From: Hymenobacter sp. H14-R3
Lineage (GTDB): Bacteria; Bacteroidota; Bacteroidia; Cytophagales; Hymenobacteraceae
Reading direction: 5' to 3'
NCBI RefSeq assembly: GCF_030063445.1
Contig: NZ_JASITD010000027.1
Coordinates: 1 to 64,000 of the forward strand
Length of the DNA stretch: 64,000 bases
Below, piece after piece: positions 1-6,912 of the stretch (the first letter of the stretch is position 1; every line of letters begins with the position of its first letter). Under the pieces are notes generated by a model that worked only from the letters and a program-made list of their open reading frames with translations, did not search any database and was not told the origin of the DNA. The position numbers were made by a program, and so were the translations under genes.

Positions 1-2
1 TC

Positions 3-68
3 GGTCGACGCAGCCTGCGCCTGCTCGTGGAAGGCGTCCAGATGGCCGCGCAACTGCTAGCCGATTAA
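3..68 (+). CDS. 3' end of a plus-strand gene (partial)
   Basis: The third frame is open from the window edge and ends at TAA 66-68, giving a 21-residue tail (GRRSLRLLVEGVQMAAQLLA then D). A strong hairpin follows at once, which supports a genuine gene end. The helical, leucine- and alanine-rich tail is too short to name. It runs opposite to the prophage genes to its right, so it may be chromosomal or the last gene of another module. Confidence 0.5.
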   Translation, partial: GRRSLRLLVEGVQMAAQLLAD

Positions 69-73
69 CGCCC

Positions 74-107
74 AAAAAAAGCGCCGACCTACCGGCCAGC
101 GCTTTTT
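74..107. terminator. Bidirectional intrinsic terminator
   Basis: AAAAAGCGC (76-84) pairs with GCGCTTTTT (99-107). The A- and T-rich flanks let it work on both strands: for the plus-strand gene ending at 68 and for the minus-strand gene ending at 152. Confidence 0.75.
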
Positions 108-151
108 AAGATTTGGGTAAGGACAAGAATTATACGGGGCTTTTTTATTGC

Positions 152-421
152 TCATAAATCAGGGTCCAGCTCACGCACGCGTTCCTCCAGGGCAGCGATA
201 ATTTCCACGAGCTGATATTCGAACTTAGCCGGCGGTAGCAGTGGCTGAAGATTGTAGCGAGTAAAAATCTTGTACATCATCACGTCATCGATTGCCTTTG
301 GCTCCACCAGGGGTGGGCCCAGCTGCCGCTCGGGCGGGCCAGCTGCCTGCTCGGTGTCGCCTGCCTCGTCGGGCATGGGCTTGCGGCCGAAGCCGATGGG
401 GGCATCCTTTTTCTTAGCCAT
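152..421 (-). CDS. Hypothetical phage protein, 89 aa
   Basis: Starts MAKKKDAPIGFGRKP and ends in a charged helix rich in Glu and Leu (LVEIIAALEERVRELDPDL). The middle is rich in Pro, Gly and Glu. I recognise no family. The same frame stays open upstream to an ATG at 592, giving 146 aa; I prefer 421 because the upstream part has poor composition and the longer start would sit against the hairpin at 594-626. It is the last minus-strand gene before the terminator at 74-107. Confidence 0.45.
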   Translation of the reverse strand: MAKKKDAPIGFGRKPMPDEAGDTEQAAGPPERQLGPPLVEPKAIDDVMMYKIFTRYNLQPLLPPAKFEYQLVEIIAALEERVRELDPDL

Positions 422-593
422 AGCAGCAGTCAGGCAAGCTGGGGTAATCGCCGCAAACACCTCAGGGCCGTTCGCCCGAATGTGGAGGTCACACTCCTCC
501 TCTACACCCCAGCCGTATTTCGACGGCCGAGGGCGGACGGCATATTTTTCCCAAGGTGTTTGCTCAGCAAATATAGGGTTGCCGCAACGCAAA

Positions 594-626
594 ACAGCCC
601 GTTTGCATTGGATGCAAACGGGCTGT
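594..626. terminator. Perfect 15-bp hairpin
   Basis: ACAGCCCGTTTGCAT (594-608) and its exact complement (612-626) are separated by only TGG. There is no long T-run, but the stem is strong enough to act as a terminator or processing site between the small genes on either side. Confidence 0.5.
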
Positions 627-717
627 AACTGCTAGCTCAGCACGGCGGGGAGCTACTACCACGATTCATGGCTGGGGCCTTTCGACTACCCACTCCATCC
701 GCGCTAGCTGGGCAAAG

Positions 718-858
718 TTAACTGGTGAAATGCCGCCAGAGCCACTGGCACCCAGCGAATAATAAACTTAAGGCAACTGCGCCGAGCAACGTCATCAGCA
801 TGACCCCAACTATTCGGTCGCCCAGATTGGGGTCACGGCTGGGATTATAGCGACCCAC
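718..858 (-). CDS. Small membrane protein, 46 aa, GTG start
   Basis: Directly after the TAA of the upstream gene (859-861) the same frame continues with GTG GGT CGC and runs 46 codons to a TAA. The product has a polar N-terminus (RYNPSRDPNLGDR) followed by a clear membrane segment (VGVMLMTLLGAVALSLLF, then AGCQWLW). The zero-gap arrangement suggests translational coupling, or stop read-through that would add a membrane anchor to the upstream protein. A shorter form could start at the internal ATG (MLMTLLG). No family recognised. Confidence 0.4.
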   Translation of the reverse strand: MGRYNPSRDPNLGDRIVGVMLMTLLGAVALSLLFAGCQWLWRHFTS

Positions 859-1446
859 TTAGAAATCGTCTTTACCAGTGGCTGCATTCATCATTGCCTT
901 CTGCAAGGAGGCCACGATTCCCTTTACCTGCGCGTCCATGCCCTGAAGCACTTTAAGATTGTACTTGGTGCGCTTATCAGCCTTCAAATCAAGGTAGCAC
1001 TGGTTGTAATCCAGGATGCGTAGCTGCGTAGCATTCGCGCCGCCCAACATGCTGGTATTGACGTTATCGCCCTCAAAATTGTACATGCGGTAGCGGTATT
1101 TGCCATCCTTCACATCGAGCGCCAGCGTGAAGCGCATAAGCACTTGCGAAATATTAATGCCGTTTACGAACGAGTATTTATAACGGCCTTTGCCCATCAT
1201 TTTGCCGTCGGCTTTGTCGTCGAGTTGGAGCACCTCCTTCGCATCGACATAGGTATCGACGAACCAGGTGCGGCCGGTGCGGTACAAGTCAAGCTGCTTA
1301 GCGGTCGGGGCGGCGTCCACTACGCCTTCGTAGTAGAGTTTATCCTCCTTGATGGGGAAATCGGTGACCGCAACGTCAGCTGACTTCTGGGCCAGGGCTG
1401 AGAAGGAGCAGAAAAGGGTAGTGAGTAAAAGAAGAAGTTTGCTCAT
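859..1446 (-). CDS. Exported DUF4468-like protein, 195 aa
   Basis: A clean signal peptide (MSKLLLLLTTLFCSFSALAQ) is followed by a mature domain with alternating strands and aromatic residues (RTWFVDTYVDAKEVLQLDD, YRYRMYNFEGDN). This resembles the DUF4468 TBP-like fold family common in Bacteroidota; function unknown. I place the start at the ATG at 1446 because it begins the signal peptide; an ATG ten codons upstream exists. It lies at the distal end of the lysis-like cassette behind its own terminator and may be an accessory gene. The call rests on recalled family features. Confidence 0.65.
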   Translation of the reverse strand: MSKLLLLLTTLFCSFSALAQKSADVAVTDFPIKEDKLYYEGVVDAAPTAKQLDLYRTGRTWFVDTYVDAKEVLQLDDKADGKMMGKGRYKYSFVNGINISQVLMRFTLALDVKDGKYRYRMYNFEGDNVNTSMLGGANATQLRILDYNQCYLDLKADKRTKYNLKVLQGMDAQVKGIVASLQKAMMNAATGKDDF

Positions 1447-1484
1447 ATTGAGTATTTGGGGAAAATTAGACATCAAACCTACAC

Positions 1485-1512
1485 AAAAAAGGCTCCTAAA
1501 TAGGAGCCTTTT
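1485..1512. terminator. Intrinsic terminator
   Basis: AAAAGGCTCCTA and TAGGAGCCTTTT form a 12-bp stem with an AA loop and A/T tracts on both sides. It separates the gene starting at 1446 from the cassette ending at 1531. Confidence 0.8.
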
Positions 1513-1530
1513 GCATGATTGTCAAGTGGA

Positions 1531-1980
1531 TTAGACACTTATTTTTAGTGCCTTAATCAGTCGCGCTCGAAAGCGATAAGCTAGGCCAAGAAGTAATAGT
1601 ATCAGCACGAGGAGTCCACCGCCAACTAGTGCCCAGATTGGCACGCCGGTGCGGGTAGTGGCCCCGGCTGAGGCACCAGGCGCGGTGGCCAGGGCCCCAC
1701 CGTGCTGGCCGGCTTTGGTGTAGTCCTGCGCCTGGCTCGTGCCGGTGGCCACCGGCGCCTGGGACTTGGGGGCGTTGACGTTACCGGCGCCTATTTGGAT
1801 GGTGACGTTGCCTTTAAACTTGACCTTACCCATATGGCGCGCCACCTGACGCTGAATGGTGGTGTCGAGGGGCTGACTGAGCGAGTTAGTTATTGCAGCT
1901 GACGTGGCGCAACTGGGCAGCGTGCCCGCCACGAGGGCGGCGCCGGCTAGTAGGGCGAGGAGGCGAATCAGGAAGTTCAC
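1531..1980 (-). CDS. Lipoprotein-like protein with C-terminal membrane helix, 149 aa (spanin candidate)
   Basis: Begins with a GTG codon (MNFLIRLLALLAGAALVAGT) and has a Cys-containing export signal end (LPSCATS). A low-complexity Ala/Gly/Thr/Gln middle follows, then a strong transmembrane segment (IWALVGGGLLVLILLLLGLA) and a basic tail (YRFRARLIKALKISV). With two membrane attachments it could span the periplasm, as unimolecular spanins do. The start overlaps the stop of the 57-aa lipoprotein by one base (TAGTG), so the two are translationally coupled. Role in lysis is inferred from topology and position only. Confidence 0.6.
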   Translation of the reverse strand: MNFLIRLLALLAGAALVAGTLPSCATSAAITNSLSQPLDTTIQRQVARHMGKVKFKGNVTIQIGAGNVNAPKSQAPVATGTSQAQDYTKAGQHGGALATAPGASAGATTRTGVPIWALVGGGLLVLILLLLGLAYRFRARLIKALKISV

Positions 1981-2153
1981 TAATTCCAGGGGAGAAAAGG
2001 TTGCGGCGCGCGGCGGCGCTCGTGGGCGTGCCGGCGTTGCTGGTGCTGGTAGTAATGGCGCGCCCGGCGCGGGGCCTGGGCACTGGGTTCGAAGGCAGTA
2101 GTAGCGCAGCCCGTAAGCAGCGTAGTTAAGAGCAGAAAAATCAAGGCTTTCAT
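1980..2153 (-). CDS. Small lipoprotein, 57 aa (outer-membrane spanin candidate)
   Basis: ATG at 2153 opens a 57-codon frame ending in TAG at 1980-1982. The N-terminus is a textbook lipoprotein signal (MKALIFLLLTTLLTGCATTA, lipobox LTGC); the mature part is short, basic and rich in Pro, His, Gln and Arg. The start overlaps the endolysin stop by four bases (ATGA), and the stop overlaps the next GTG by one base. Size, lipobox and place after a lysin are what an o-spanin looks like. No sequence family recognised. Confidence 0.6.
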   Translation of the reverse strand: MKALIFLLLTTLLTGCATTAFEPSAQAPRRARHYYQHQQRRHAHERRRAPQPFLPWN

Positions 2154-2740
2154 GGCAGGTCTCCGTGGGTATAGTGAGGGTTATCGACGACGTTGGCCAC
2201 GGCGGCTACCAGGCGCTTGAGTCGCCAGTTTTGGTACACGCCCTCGCCTTCGCGCTTCAGGGCGCCGCCGCCCCCGGTGTTGCCGCCCAGCGCGCGCACG
2301 CTCGGGCCGGTGCCCCAGGGGCCTACCTGCGTCTCGACGTGGCAGATGTGGGGGTAGCCCCAGGTATAGCCCAGCAGGTCGCCCAGTTGGGGAGGCGGCC
2401 GGCCGGCCACTTGCTGGCCGGCCCGCCACACCACGTGGGCCGGGTCGAACCAGCTCTTGGCCTTGCCGAAGCGCGGCACCATAATGCCCGCCTTGCGCAG
2501 GATGTAAACTGCTGTCCAGGAGCAGTAGGCATCGCCCACTTTGCCACCGGCATAGTTGATGATGTGCTCGACGGCGGCCCCCGCATTGCGGCCCAGTTCG
2601 CGGATGCCCTCCAGGCTCAAGGCGACCCTTACAACCCGGGCGCGGCGGCTGGCACTGCTGTCAGCGCGGCCGTCAGCGCGTGATTGGCCAGCAGCAAGAA
2701 GAACAAAAAGGGCGACAAGGCAAAAACGAAGCGAACGCAT
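2150..2740 (-). CDS. Exported CHAP/NlpC-like cysteine hydrolase, probable endolysin, 196 aa
   Basis: An N-terminal signal (MRSLRFCLVALFVLLAAGQS) precedes a domain with the order expected of a papain-like lysin: a Cys in GDAYCSWTAVYILRKAG, with Gly-Asp before it and Trp after it, and a His in YPHICHVETQV. CHAP and NlpC/P60 enzymes cut peptidoglycan cross-links or amide bonds. The first 112 bases are nested in the 3' end of the upstream membrane-protein gene, so one DNA stretch encodes a signal peptide in one frame and a membrane helix in the other. The export signal suggests host secretion rather than holin-dependent release. Exact family uncertain. Confidence 0.65.
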   Translation of the reverse strand: MRSLRFCLVALFVLLAAGQSRADGRADSSASRRARVVRVALSLEGIRELGRNAGAAVEHIINYAGGKVGDAYCSWTAVYILRKAGIMVPRFGKAKSWFDPAHVVWRAGQQVAGRPPPQLGDLLGYTWGYPHICHVETQVGPWGTGPSVRALGGNTGGGGALKREGEGVYQNWRLKRLVAAVANVVDNPHYTHGDLP

Positions 2741-3318
2741 CTGATAAGAAATTGAAATTGAGCAATGTGACGTTTTTCGGCAACGGCCCGCAAGTCGCAG
2801 CTCCGGTCGTTGAATAAGTTTTTAAGCTCGTCCGTAAGATTCGCCAGCAGCTTGTCCGACATGCAGTCGATGGCGTAGGCGTAGAGGTCGGGGAAAATCC
2901 AGCGCCAGCTGACGTAAGCCATGCTCAGGGCGGCGAAGTAGTGGAAAGCGCCCAGGGCGGCGGCGTTCACCGTATCGGGGGCAAAGCCGCCCGCGGTGGG
3001 GTCAAACCAGCGCAGCACGTGGGGCAGCACGAAGAAGATGGACGAGGCCACCACGGCGAACACGGCGATGCGCCCGCCGGTGGGTAGCGCCGGCAGGGCC
3101 GGCAGGGCCGGCAGGTTGAGGGGCGGCACCAGGGGCGAGGTAGCAGCGTCGCCGTAGTAAAAGCGGGCCCCGAAGCCAACGATTCCACTCACCCAGAGCC
3201 CGGCTTGCAGGGCAAAGGAGAGGCTGAACAGGTGGCACGAGGAGGCCAGGATGCTGCCGGCAAAGCAGAGCAGCCAGAGGGCCACGGCTGCTCGAACCAA
3301 ACGAAGAGGGGTAAACAT
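2629..3318 (-). CDS. Multi-pass membrane protein, 229 aa (holin-like by position)
   Basis: Four to five hydrophobic segments are visible: residues 8-25, 37-52, one around RIAVFAVVASSIFFVLPHVL, one around ALGAFHYFAALSMAYVSW, and a C-terminal FVFALSPFLFFLLLANHALT. A soluble stretch with DKLLANLTDELKNLFND lies before the last helix. It matches no classical holin I know. It sits first in the overlapping cassette of membrane protein, lysin and lipoproteins, so a role in lysis or membrane disruption is inferred. Its 3' end overlaps the lysin gene by 112 bases. Confidence 0.55.
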   Translation of the reverse strand: MFTPLRLVRAAVALWLLCFAGSILASSCHLFSLSFALQAGLWVSGIVGFGARFYYGDAATSPLVPPLNLPALPALPALPTGGRIAVFAVVASSIFFVLPHVLRWFDPTAGGFAPDTVNAAALGAFHYFAALSMAYVSWRWIFPDLYAYAIDCMSDKLLANLTDELKNLFNDRSCDLRAVAEKRHIAQFQFLIRCVRFVFALSPFLFFLLLANHALTAALTAVPAAAPGL

Positions 3319-3352
3319 GGGGGAAGTGATTGGGGAAAAAGTGAAGTAGTTG

Positions 3353-3739
3353 TTAATCGACCAGGGTGGTTTCGGGGGGGGCAGCCTTGAAATTTGGCGG
3401 GTGGGGCAGCTTGCCGAGCATGGCCTGGCCGTAGAGCCACTTATCCATCGCGGTGAAGGCCCGCTCCAGGGCGGCGTAGGCTTGCTTGAGCACGCCGGTT
3501 TCTTCCTTCAGGTGCTGCACCAGGCCCGCGTAGTCCTTCAACTCACTTTTTACCACGCCTAATTCGGCGCGCAGCAGGGTCGTTTCGGCTTTGCTCGACT
3601 GGATAGCATCCTCGATTTGCTTGAGCGTGCGCACCAGAAACCAGGCGAGCAGCAGGAAGAGGCAGGGGCAGACGGTGATGGCCAGCCAGAGCATCAGGGA
3701 CTGGCCACCCACGGGGGCCGGGGAAGTGGGATAAGGCAT
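3353..3739 (-). CDS. Single-pass membrane protein with coiled coil, 128 aa
   Basis: A hydrophobic segment at about residues 16-37 (LMLWLAITVCPCLFLLLAWF) is followed by a long helix with heptad spacing (LKQIEDAIQSSKAETTLLRA through LKEETGVLKQAYAALERAF). The layout is that of an i-spanin or a membrane-anchored phage accessory protein; the family is unknown to me. It lies three bases from the gene ending at 3743 and 34 bases before the multi-pass membrane gene, between head and lysis genes. Confidence 0.5.
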   Translation of the reverse strand: MPYPTSPAPVGGQSLMLWLAITVCPCLFLLLAWFLVRTLKQIEDAIQSSKAETTLLRAELGVVKSELKDYAGLVQHLKEETGVLKQAYAALERAFTAMDKWLYGQAMLGKLPHPPNFKAAPPETTLVD

Positions 3740-3742
3740 GGC

Positions 3743-4762
3743 TTAGCAGAATTTATACACCTTAGAAATGAGGGTATTGACGACCAAGGCGGGCTGGTCG
3801 GGGGCGGTGTAGGCGCTGGAAGCGAAGTAGGTGGGGAAGCGCAGGGCCGAGGCCGTGCGGTCGAGGTAGCTGGTGAGCTGGCGCAGGTAGCGGGACCCAC
3901 TGATAAGCGCCTCGCTCACTTTGCTTTGCAGCAGCTGGTCGAGGCCGGCGTCGGCCTCCTTGGCGTTGCTGTCGTCGAGGCGGGCAATGGTCAGGTCGAT
4001 GCCGCCCCCGTTCAGGCTCAGGCCCAGTTCGGGCACCGCGTGGCCGATGGTCAGGCAGGCCAGGGCCGGGTAGACGTAGGTGCGCAGCAGGTTCTCGTTG
4101 TCGCTGGTGAGCGCGCGGCTGCGCACCTGGTCTCGCAGTTCGGCCAGGAACTCGGGGCTGAGCACCGGGCCCAGCTCGAAGTTTTCCAGGCGGCGGCGCA
4201 TGGGGCCGAGGGCCTCGAAGGCCAGGCGCGACGAGCTGATGTTCTCGTACTCCTGGAAGTCGGCCGTGCTGATGAACAGTTCGCGGCGGTGGCGCTGGCC
4301 GGCGGGCGAGGCGGCCCAGGCCTGCAACTCGGGCGAGGCCTCGGCGTGGGCTTCCAGCCAGGCTACCAGCGCATCCAACCCGCTGAAGCCGCGTTTGAGA
4401 AACTGGGCCTGCACGCGGTCGAGCTGCCACTGAAAGGCCGTTTTGCTGGTGTCGGTGCTGGTGATGTGCACGCCCGTTTCGTCGATGCTCACCTGGTGCA
4501 CCGTGGTGGCGGTGGCGGTGGCCAGGCGGGCCAACGGGGCCTGCACGGCGCGCAGCAGCTGGGCGGCCAGCCCAGGGCCGGCCGGGTCGAAGTCGGGCGC
4601 GTCGTAGGCCGCCTGGAGCCAGGCCAGCAGCGCCGGGCCCAGCAGCGGGGCAATCACGTCGGCCTCCGTCTGCTCCAGCTCCAGGGCGAAGCTGGGCAGG
4701 ATGCCGGTGGTGTCGACGGGCACGTAGCGCTTGAGCTCGGCAATGGTTTTAAGCAGGGGCAT
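3743..4762 (-). CDS. DUF6712-like phage structural protein, 339 aa
   Basis: Starts MPLLKTIAELKRYVPVDTTG, a pattern I associate with a Bacteroidota prophage family (DUF6712) found next to portal genes. The protein is largely helical with a conserved-looking core (YLRQLTSYLDRTASALRF) and ends in KVYKFC. It overlaps the portal gene by 14 bases, so co-expression is certain. A head-to-tail connector or internal head protein would fit the position, but nothing in the sequence proves it. Confidence 0.6.
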   Translation of the reverse strand: MPLLKTIAELKRYVPVDTTGILPSFALELEQTEADVIAPLLGPALLAWLQAAYDAPDFDPAGPGLAAQLLRAVQAPLARLATATATTVHQVSIDETGVHITSTDTSKTAFQWQLDRVQAQFLKRGFSGLDALVAWLEAHAEASPELQAWAASPAGQRHRRELFISTADFQEYENISSSRLAFEALGPMRRRLENFELGPVLSPEFLAELRDQVRSRALTSDNENLLRTYVYPALACLTIGHAVPELGLSLNGGGIDLTIARLDDSNAKEADAGLDQLLQSKVSEALISGSRYLRQLTSYLDRTASALRFPTYFASSAYTAPDQPALVVNTLISKVYKFC

Positions 4763-6131
4763 CGGTCGAGGAGCTATTGGCGACTTCCGTGGGGGCGTCG
4801 GCCGTGTTGATTTGGGGGTTGAGGAAGCGGAATTCGAGGTCGGGGTCCCAGCCGTTGTAGTCGCGGATGAAGTAGAGCACCTCCAGAATCAGGTCCTGGT
4901 GAAAGCTGTGGGTGGCGATGAAGGCGTTGAAGGCCACCCGCTTATCGGAGCCCGAGCCGGCCCCCATGCCCTTGCCGGGGCTGATACCCGACAGGGTGGG
5001 GTCCACTTGCAGCGAGGTGTAGATGTGGCTGCTGGCCTCCTGTGAGTCCTCCACGTAGAGGCCCGACTTGATTTTGTCGTCGATGGCCGTGACGGTGAAC
5101 ACTTTGATGGTGCCGCCCGGGTTCTGGGGATCGGGCATGGTCACGGTCATGATGGACTTGCCCGCGCCGGCCGTGCCCGACATCGTGCGCTCGAAAGCGT
5201 CCAGCTCCTCGGCAATGATGCTCTTGCGCTCGCCCTCTTTCTTCTCCTTCCAGCTGGGGTATTTCCACTCCCAGTACCGGATATCGACCTCAATCAGGTA
5301 CTTGATGCTGAGCTGATTGATGAAGAGTTGCTTCTTGAACTCGGGAATGGCCTGCGCCACGTCGAGCCAGCCCGACTTGCGGATGGGGTTCCAGGCGGCC
5401 AGCTGGTAGAGGGCCTGGCCGGGGCTGGGCAGCGAGAGCGGGTAGATGTATTTGAAGCCCCGCCGGTCGTTGCGCAGGGCCTCCACCGGGTCGTGGTAGG
5501 GGTCGAGCACCGGCACCTGGTAGGTGTAGCTGTCGCCTGGCTGGGCGGCCGGCCAGTTGGCACTGATGTACACCCACTGCGGCACGGCCTGGCCCGCCTG
5601 CTGGGCCGAGTAGCGGCAGAAGGCGGCGTCCTGAATGCAGAGGCTGGTAATCAGGCTGCGGTCGTTGCTGATAACCAGCTCCGGAAACGAGTTGGCGAAG
5701 TACATCAGCCCCTGGATGCCCTCCTTGCCGTAGCGGTGCATCTTAGAGGCCTTGAAAAAGGCCTCCACCAAGGGGTCTTTCTGACGCTGAAATATCTCCG
5801 AACCATCGGGCTTATAGCCCGTTACCTTGCCGTAGATGATACCTTTGCCGTACACGGCGCGGGTTTTCCAGTCCAGCACCGGGCCCAGGATGGTGGACTT
5901 GCCGATCTCGGCCATGATAACCTGCGGAAAATCGTTGCCCGGCCCCCAGGGGGCGAGCACGCCCGAGGCGGTCGTCTTATCGACCGGCGAGGAGGGCTGC
6001 GCCCCGCCCTGCTGGCCGCGCGGGGCGGCACTCGGGCCAGTGGCTGCGCCAAGCGCGCCGTTCAGGCGCACGGCCGCGTTGAGGCCGCGGTGGTAGGCCA
6101 GCCCGTTGCTGGAGTAAACGAGTTGTTCCAT
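4749..6131 (-). CDS. Portal protein, 460 aa
   Basis: The order of features fits Bacteroidota phage portals: an N-terminal arm; an early strand pair (TILGPVLDWKTRAVYGKGI); a helical middle containing EWKYPSWKEKKEGERKS; and a C-terminal stem region with SGSDKRVAFNAFIATHSFHQ, close to the GSD-R-AFN pattern seen in such portals. Portals form the dodecameric ring through which the terminase pumps DNA. It sits one small gene downstream of the large terminase. Its start overlaps the preceding stop by one base. Identification is by position plus these motifs. Confidence 0.7.
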   Translation of the reverse strand: MEQLVYSSNGLAYHRGLNAAVRLNGALGAATGPSAAPRGQQGGAQPSSPVDKTTASGVLAPWGPGNDFPQVIMAEIGKSTILGPVLDWKTRAVYGKGIIYGKVTGYKPDGSEIFQRQKDPLVEAFFKASKMHRYGKEGIQGLMYFANSFPELVISNDRSLITSLCIQDAAFCRYSAQQAGQAVPQWVYISANWPAAQPGDSYTYQVPVLDPYHDPVEALRNDRRGFKYIYPLSLPSPGQALYQLAAWNPIRKSGWLDVAQAIPEFKKQLFINQLSIKYLIEVDIRYWEWKYPSWKEKKEGERKSIIAEELDAFERTMSGTAGAGKSIMTVTMPDPQNPGGTIKVFTVTAIDDKIKSGLYVEDSQEASSHIYTSLQVDPTLSGISPGKGMGAGSGSDKRVAFNAFIATHSFHQDLILEVLYFIRDYNGWDPDLEFRFLNPQINTADAPTEVANSSSTDAPA

Positions 6132-6571
6132 TACAGGTAGACTTTGCGGCCCGCCACGTGGGTGAGCAGGTAGATGTGGATTTTGACTAGCAGGCCCGTG
6201 CGGGTATCGACCAGGTTGCGGGTGGCGTTAAGCCAGTGGGCGGGGTCCTTCGTGCCGGTGGGCACCGGCACCTGGCCCCCGGCCGCGGCATCGGCGCGGT
6301 CGGCCGCCGTTTCCTCCCCCGCGGTGGGCAGGCGCAGGGCCGCGGTGGCCGTGCGGGTGCCGCGGCCGATGCGGCCGGCCGGCAGGTAGCCCAGCTCGCC
6401 GGCCGTTTTGCGGCGCACGTCGCACTTGACCCAGCGCACGGCGACCGGCACCGGCCCGTCGAGCAGCTCCAGGGCGTCCTTGAGCCGAAGCATGGCCGTG
6501 CTGCCCGGGGTGCTGAGCGCCGTAGGGGCCGCGGCGGCCAGGTGGTTGAAAGGGGGGTTTCGCTTTTCCAT
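6131..6571 (-). CDS. Hypothetical phage protein between terminase and portal, 146 aa
   Basis: I start it at the ATG at 6571 (MEKRNPPFNHLAAAAP); the frame is open 15 codons further up but that part has no good start context. The product contains LRLKDALELLDGPVPVAVRW and ends in ATRNLVDTRTGLLVKIHIYL. The stop overlaps the portal start by one base. A repeated A-rich motif (AAAAGGACA, 6607-6615) lies about 35 bases upstream and recurs before two other genes. No family recognised. Confidence 0.5.
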   Translation of the reverse strand: MEKRNPPFNHLAAAAPTALSTPGSTAMLRLKDALELLDGPVPVAVRWVKCDVRRKTAGELGYLPAGRIGRGTRTATAALRLPTAGEETAADRADAAAGGQVPVPTGTKDPAHWLNATRNLVDTRTGLLVKIHIYLLTHVAGRKVYL

Positions 6572-6912
6572 TGGTGCAGCGAAGTACCCACCCCACCGAG
6601 GCAGGCAAAAGGACACAAAAACGGCCCCCAGAGCCTGGAAAGGGCTTAAAAGTCCAATCTCACTCTAAACCCGCCCAATGCGCCCCAACGCGCTGCAAAC
6701 GCCGTTTTAGGGCTGATACGACGTTTCAGAGTCTCAGAAGGCGAGGAGATTCCCCCTGCTTGCACTGTCGCCGTCTGGCAATTGCCGGGGGGTGCCTCGG
6801 GGATATCTGCCACACCCCCCGCTTCCTGGGCGAGGGGTCGGGCCAGGGGCGTGGGCAAACAAAAAGCCCCGACCAGGCGGTCGGGGCTTGCGGGTGGCTG
6901 GGTGGTCGAGGA
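6572..6912. other. Intergenic stretch with terminase terminator
   Basis: This 340-base gap separates the terminase operon from the portal operon. The part near 6913 is a terminator (listed separately). A 70-codon minus-strand frame (6646-6858) exists but its composition is not convincing. I see no exact TAnnTTTG element, so the portal operon promoter is not located. Confidence 0.5.
6864..6889 (-). terminator. Intrinsic terminator after terlarge
   Basis: AAGCCCCGACC and GGTCGGGGCTT form an 11-bp perfect stem. Read on the minus strand it ends in TTTTTG, directly downstream of the large terminase stop at 6913. Confidence 0.85.

Noticed and set aside
594-626. tRNA gene or attachment site for prophage A
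   Set aside because: No cloverleaf or T-loop sequence, and no second copy of the hairpin arm elsewhere in the window.
3617-4810. A 397-codon plus-strand open frame
   Set aside because: It lies antisense to the DUF6712-like gene and reads as Gly/Ala/Val/Arg-rich sequence typical of the complement of high-GC genes.
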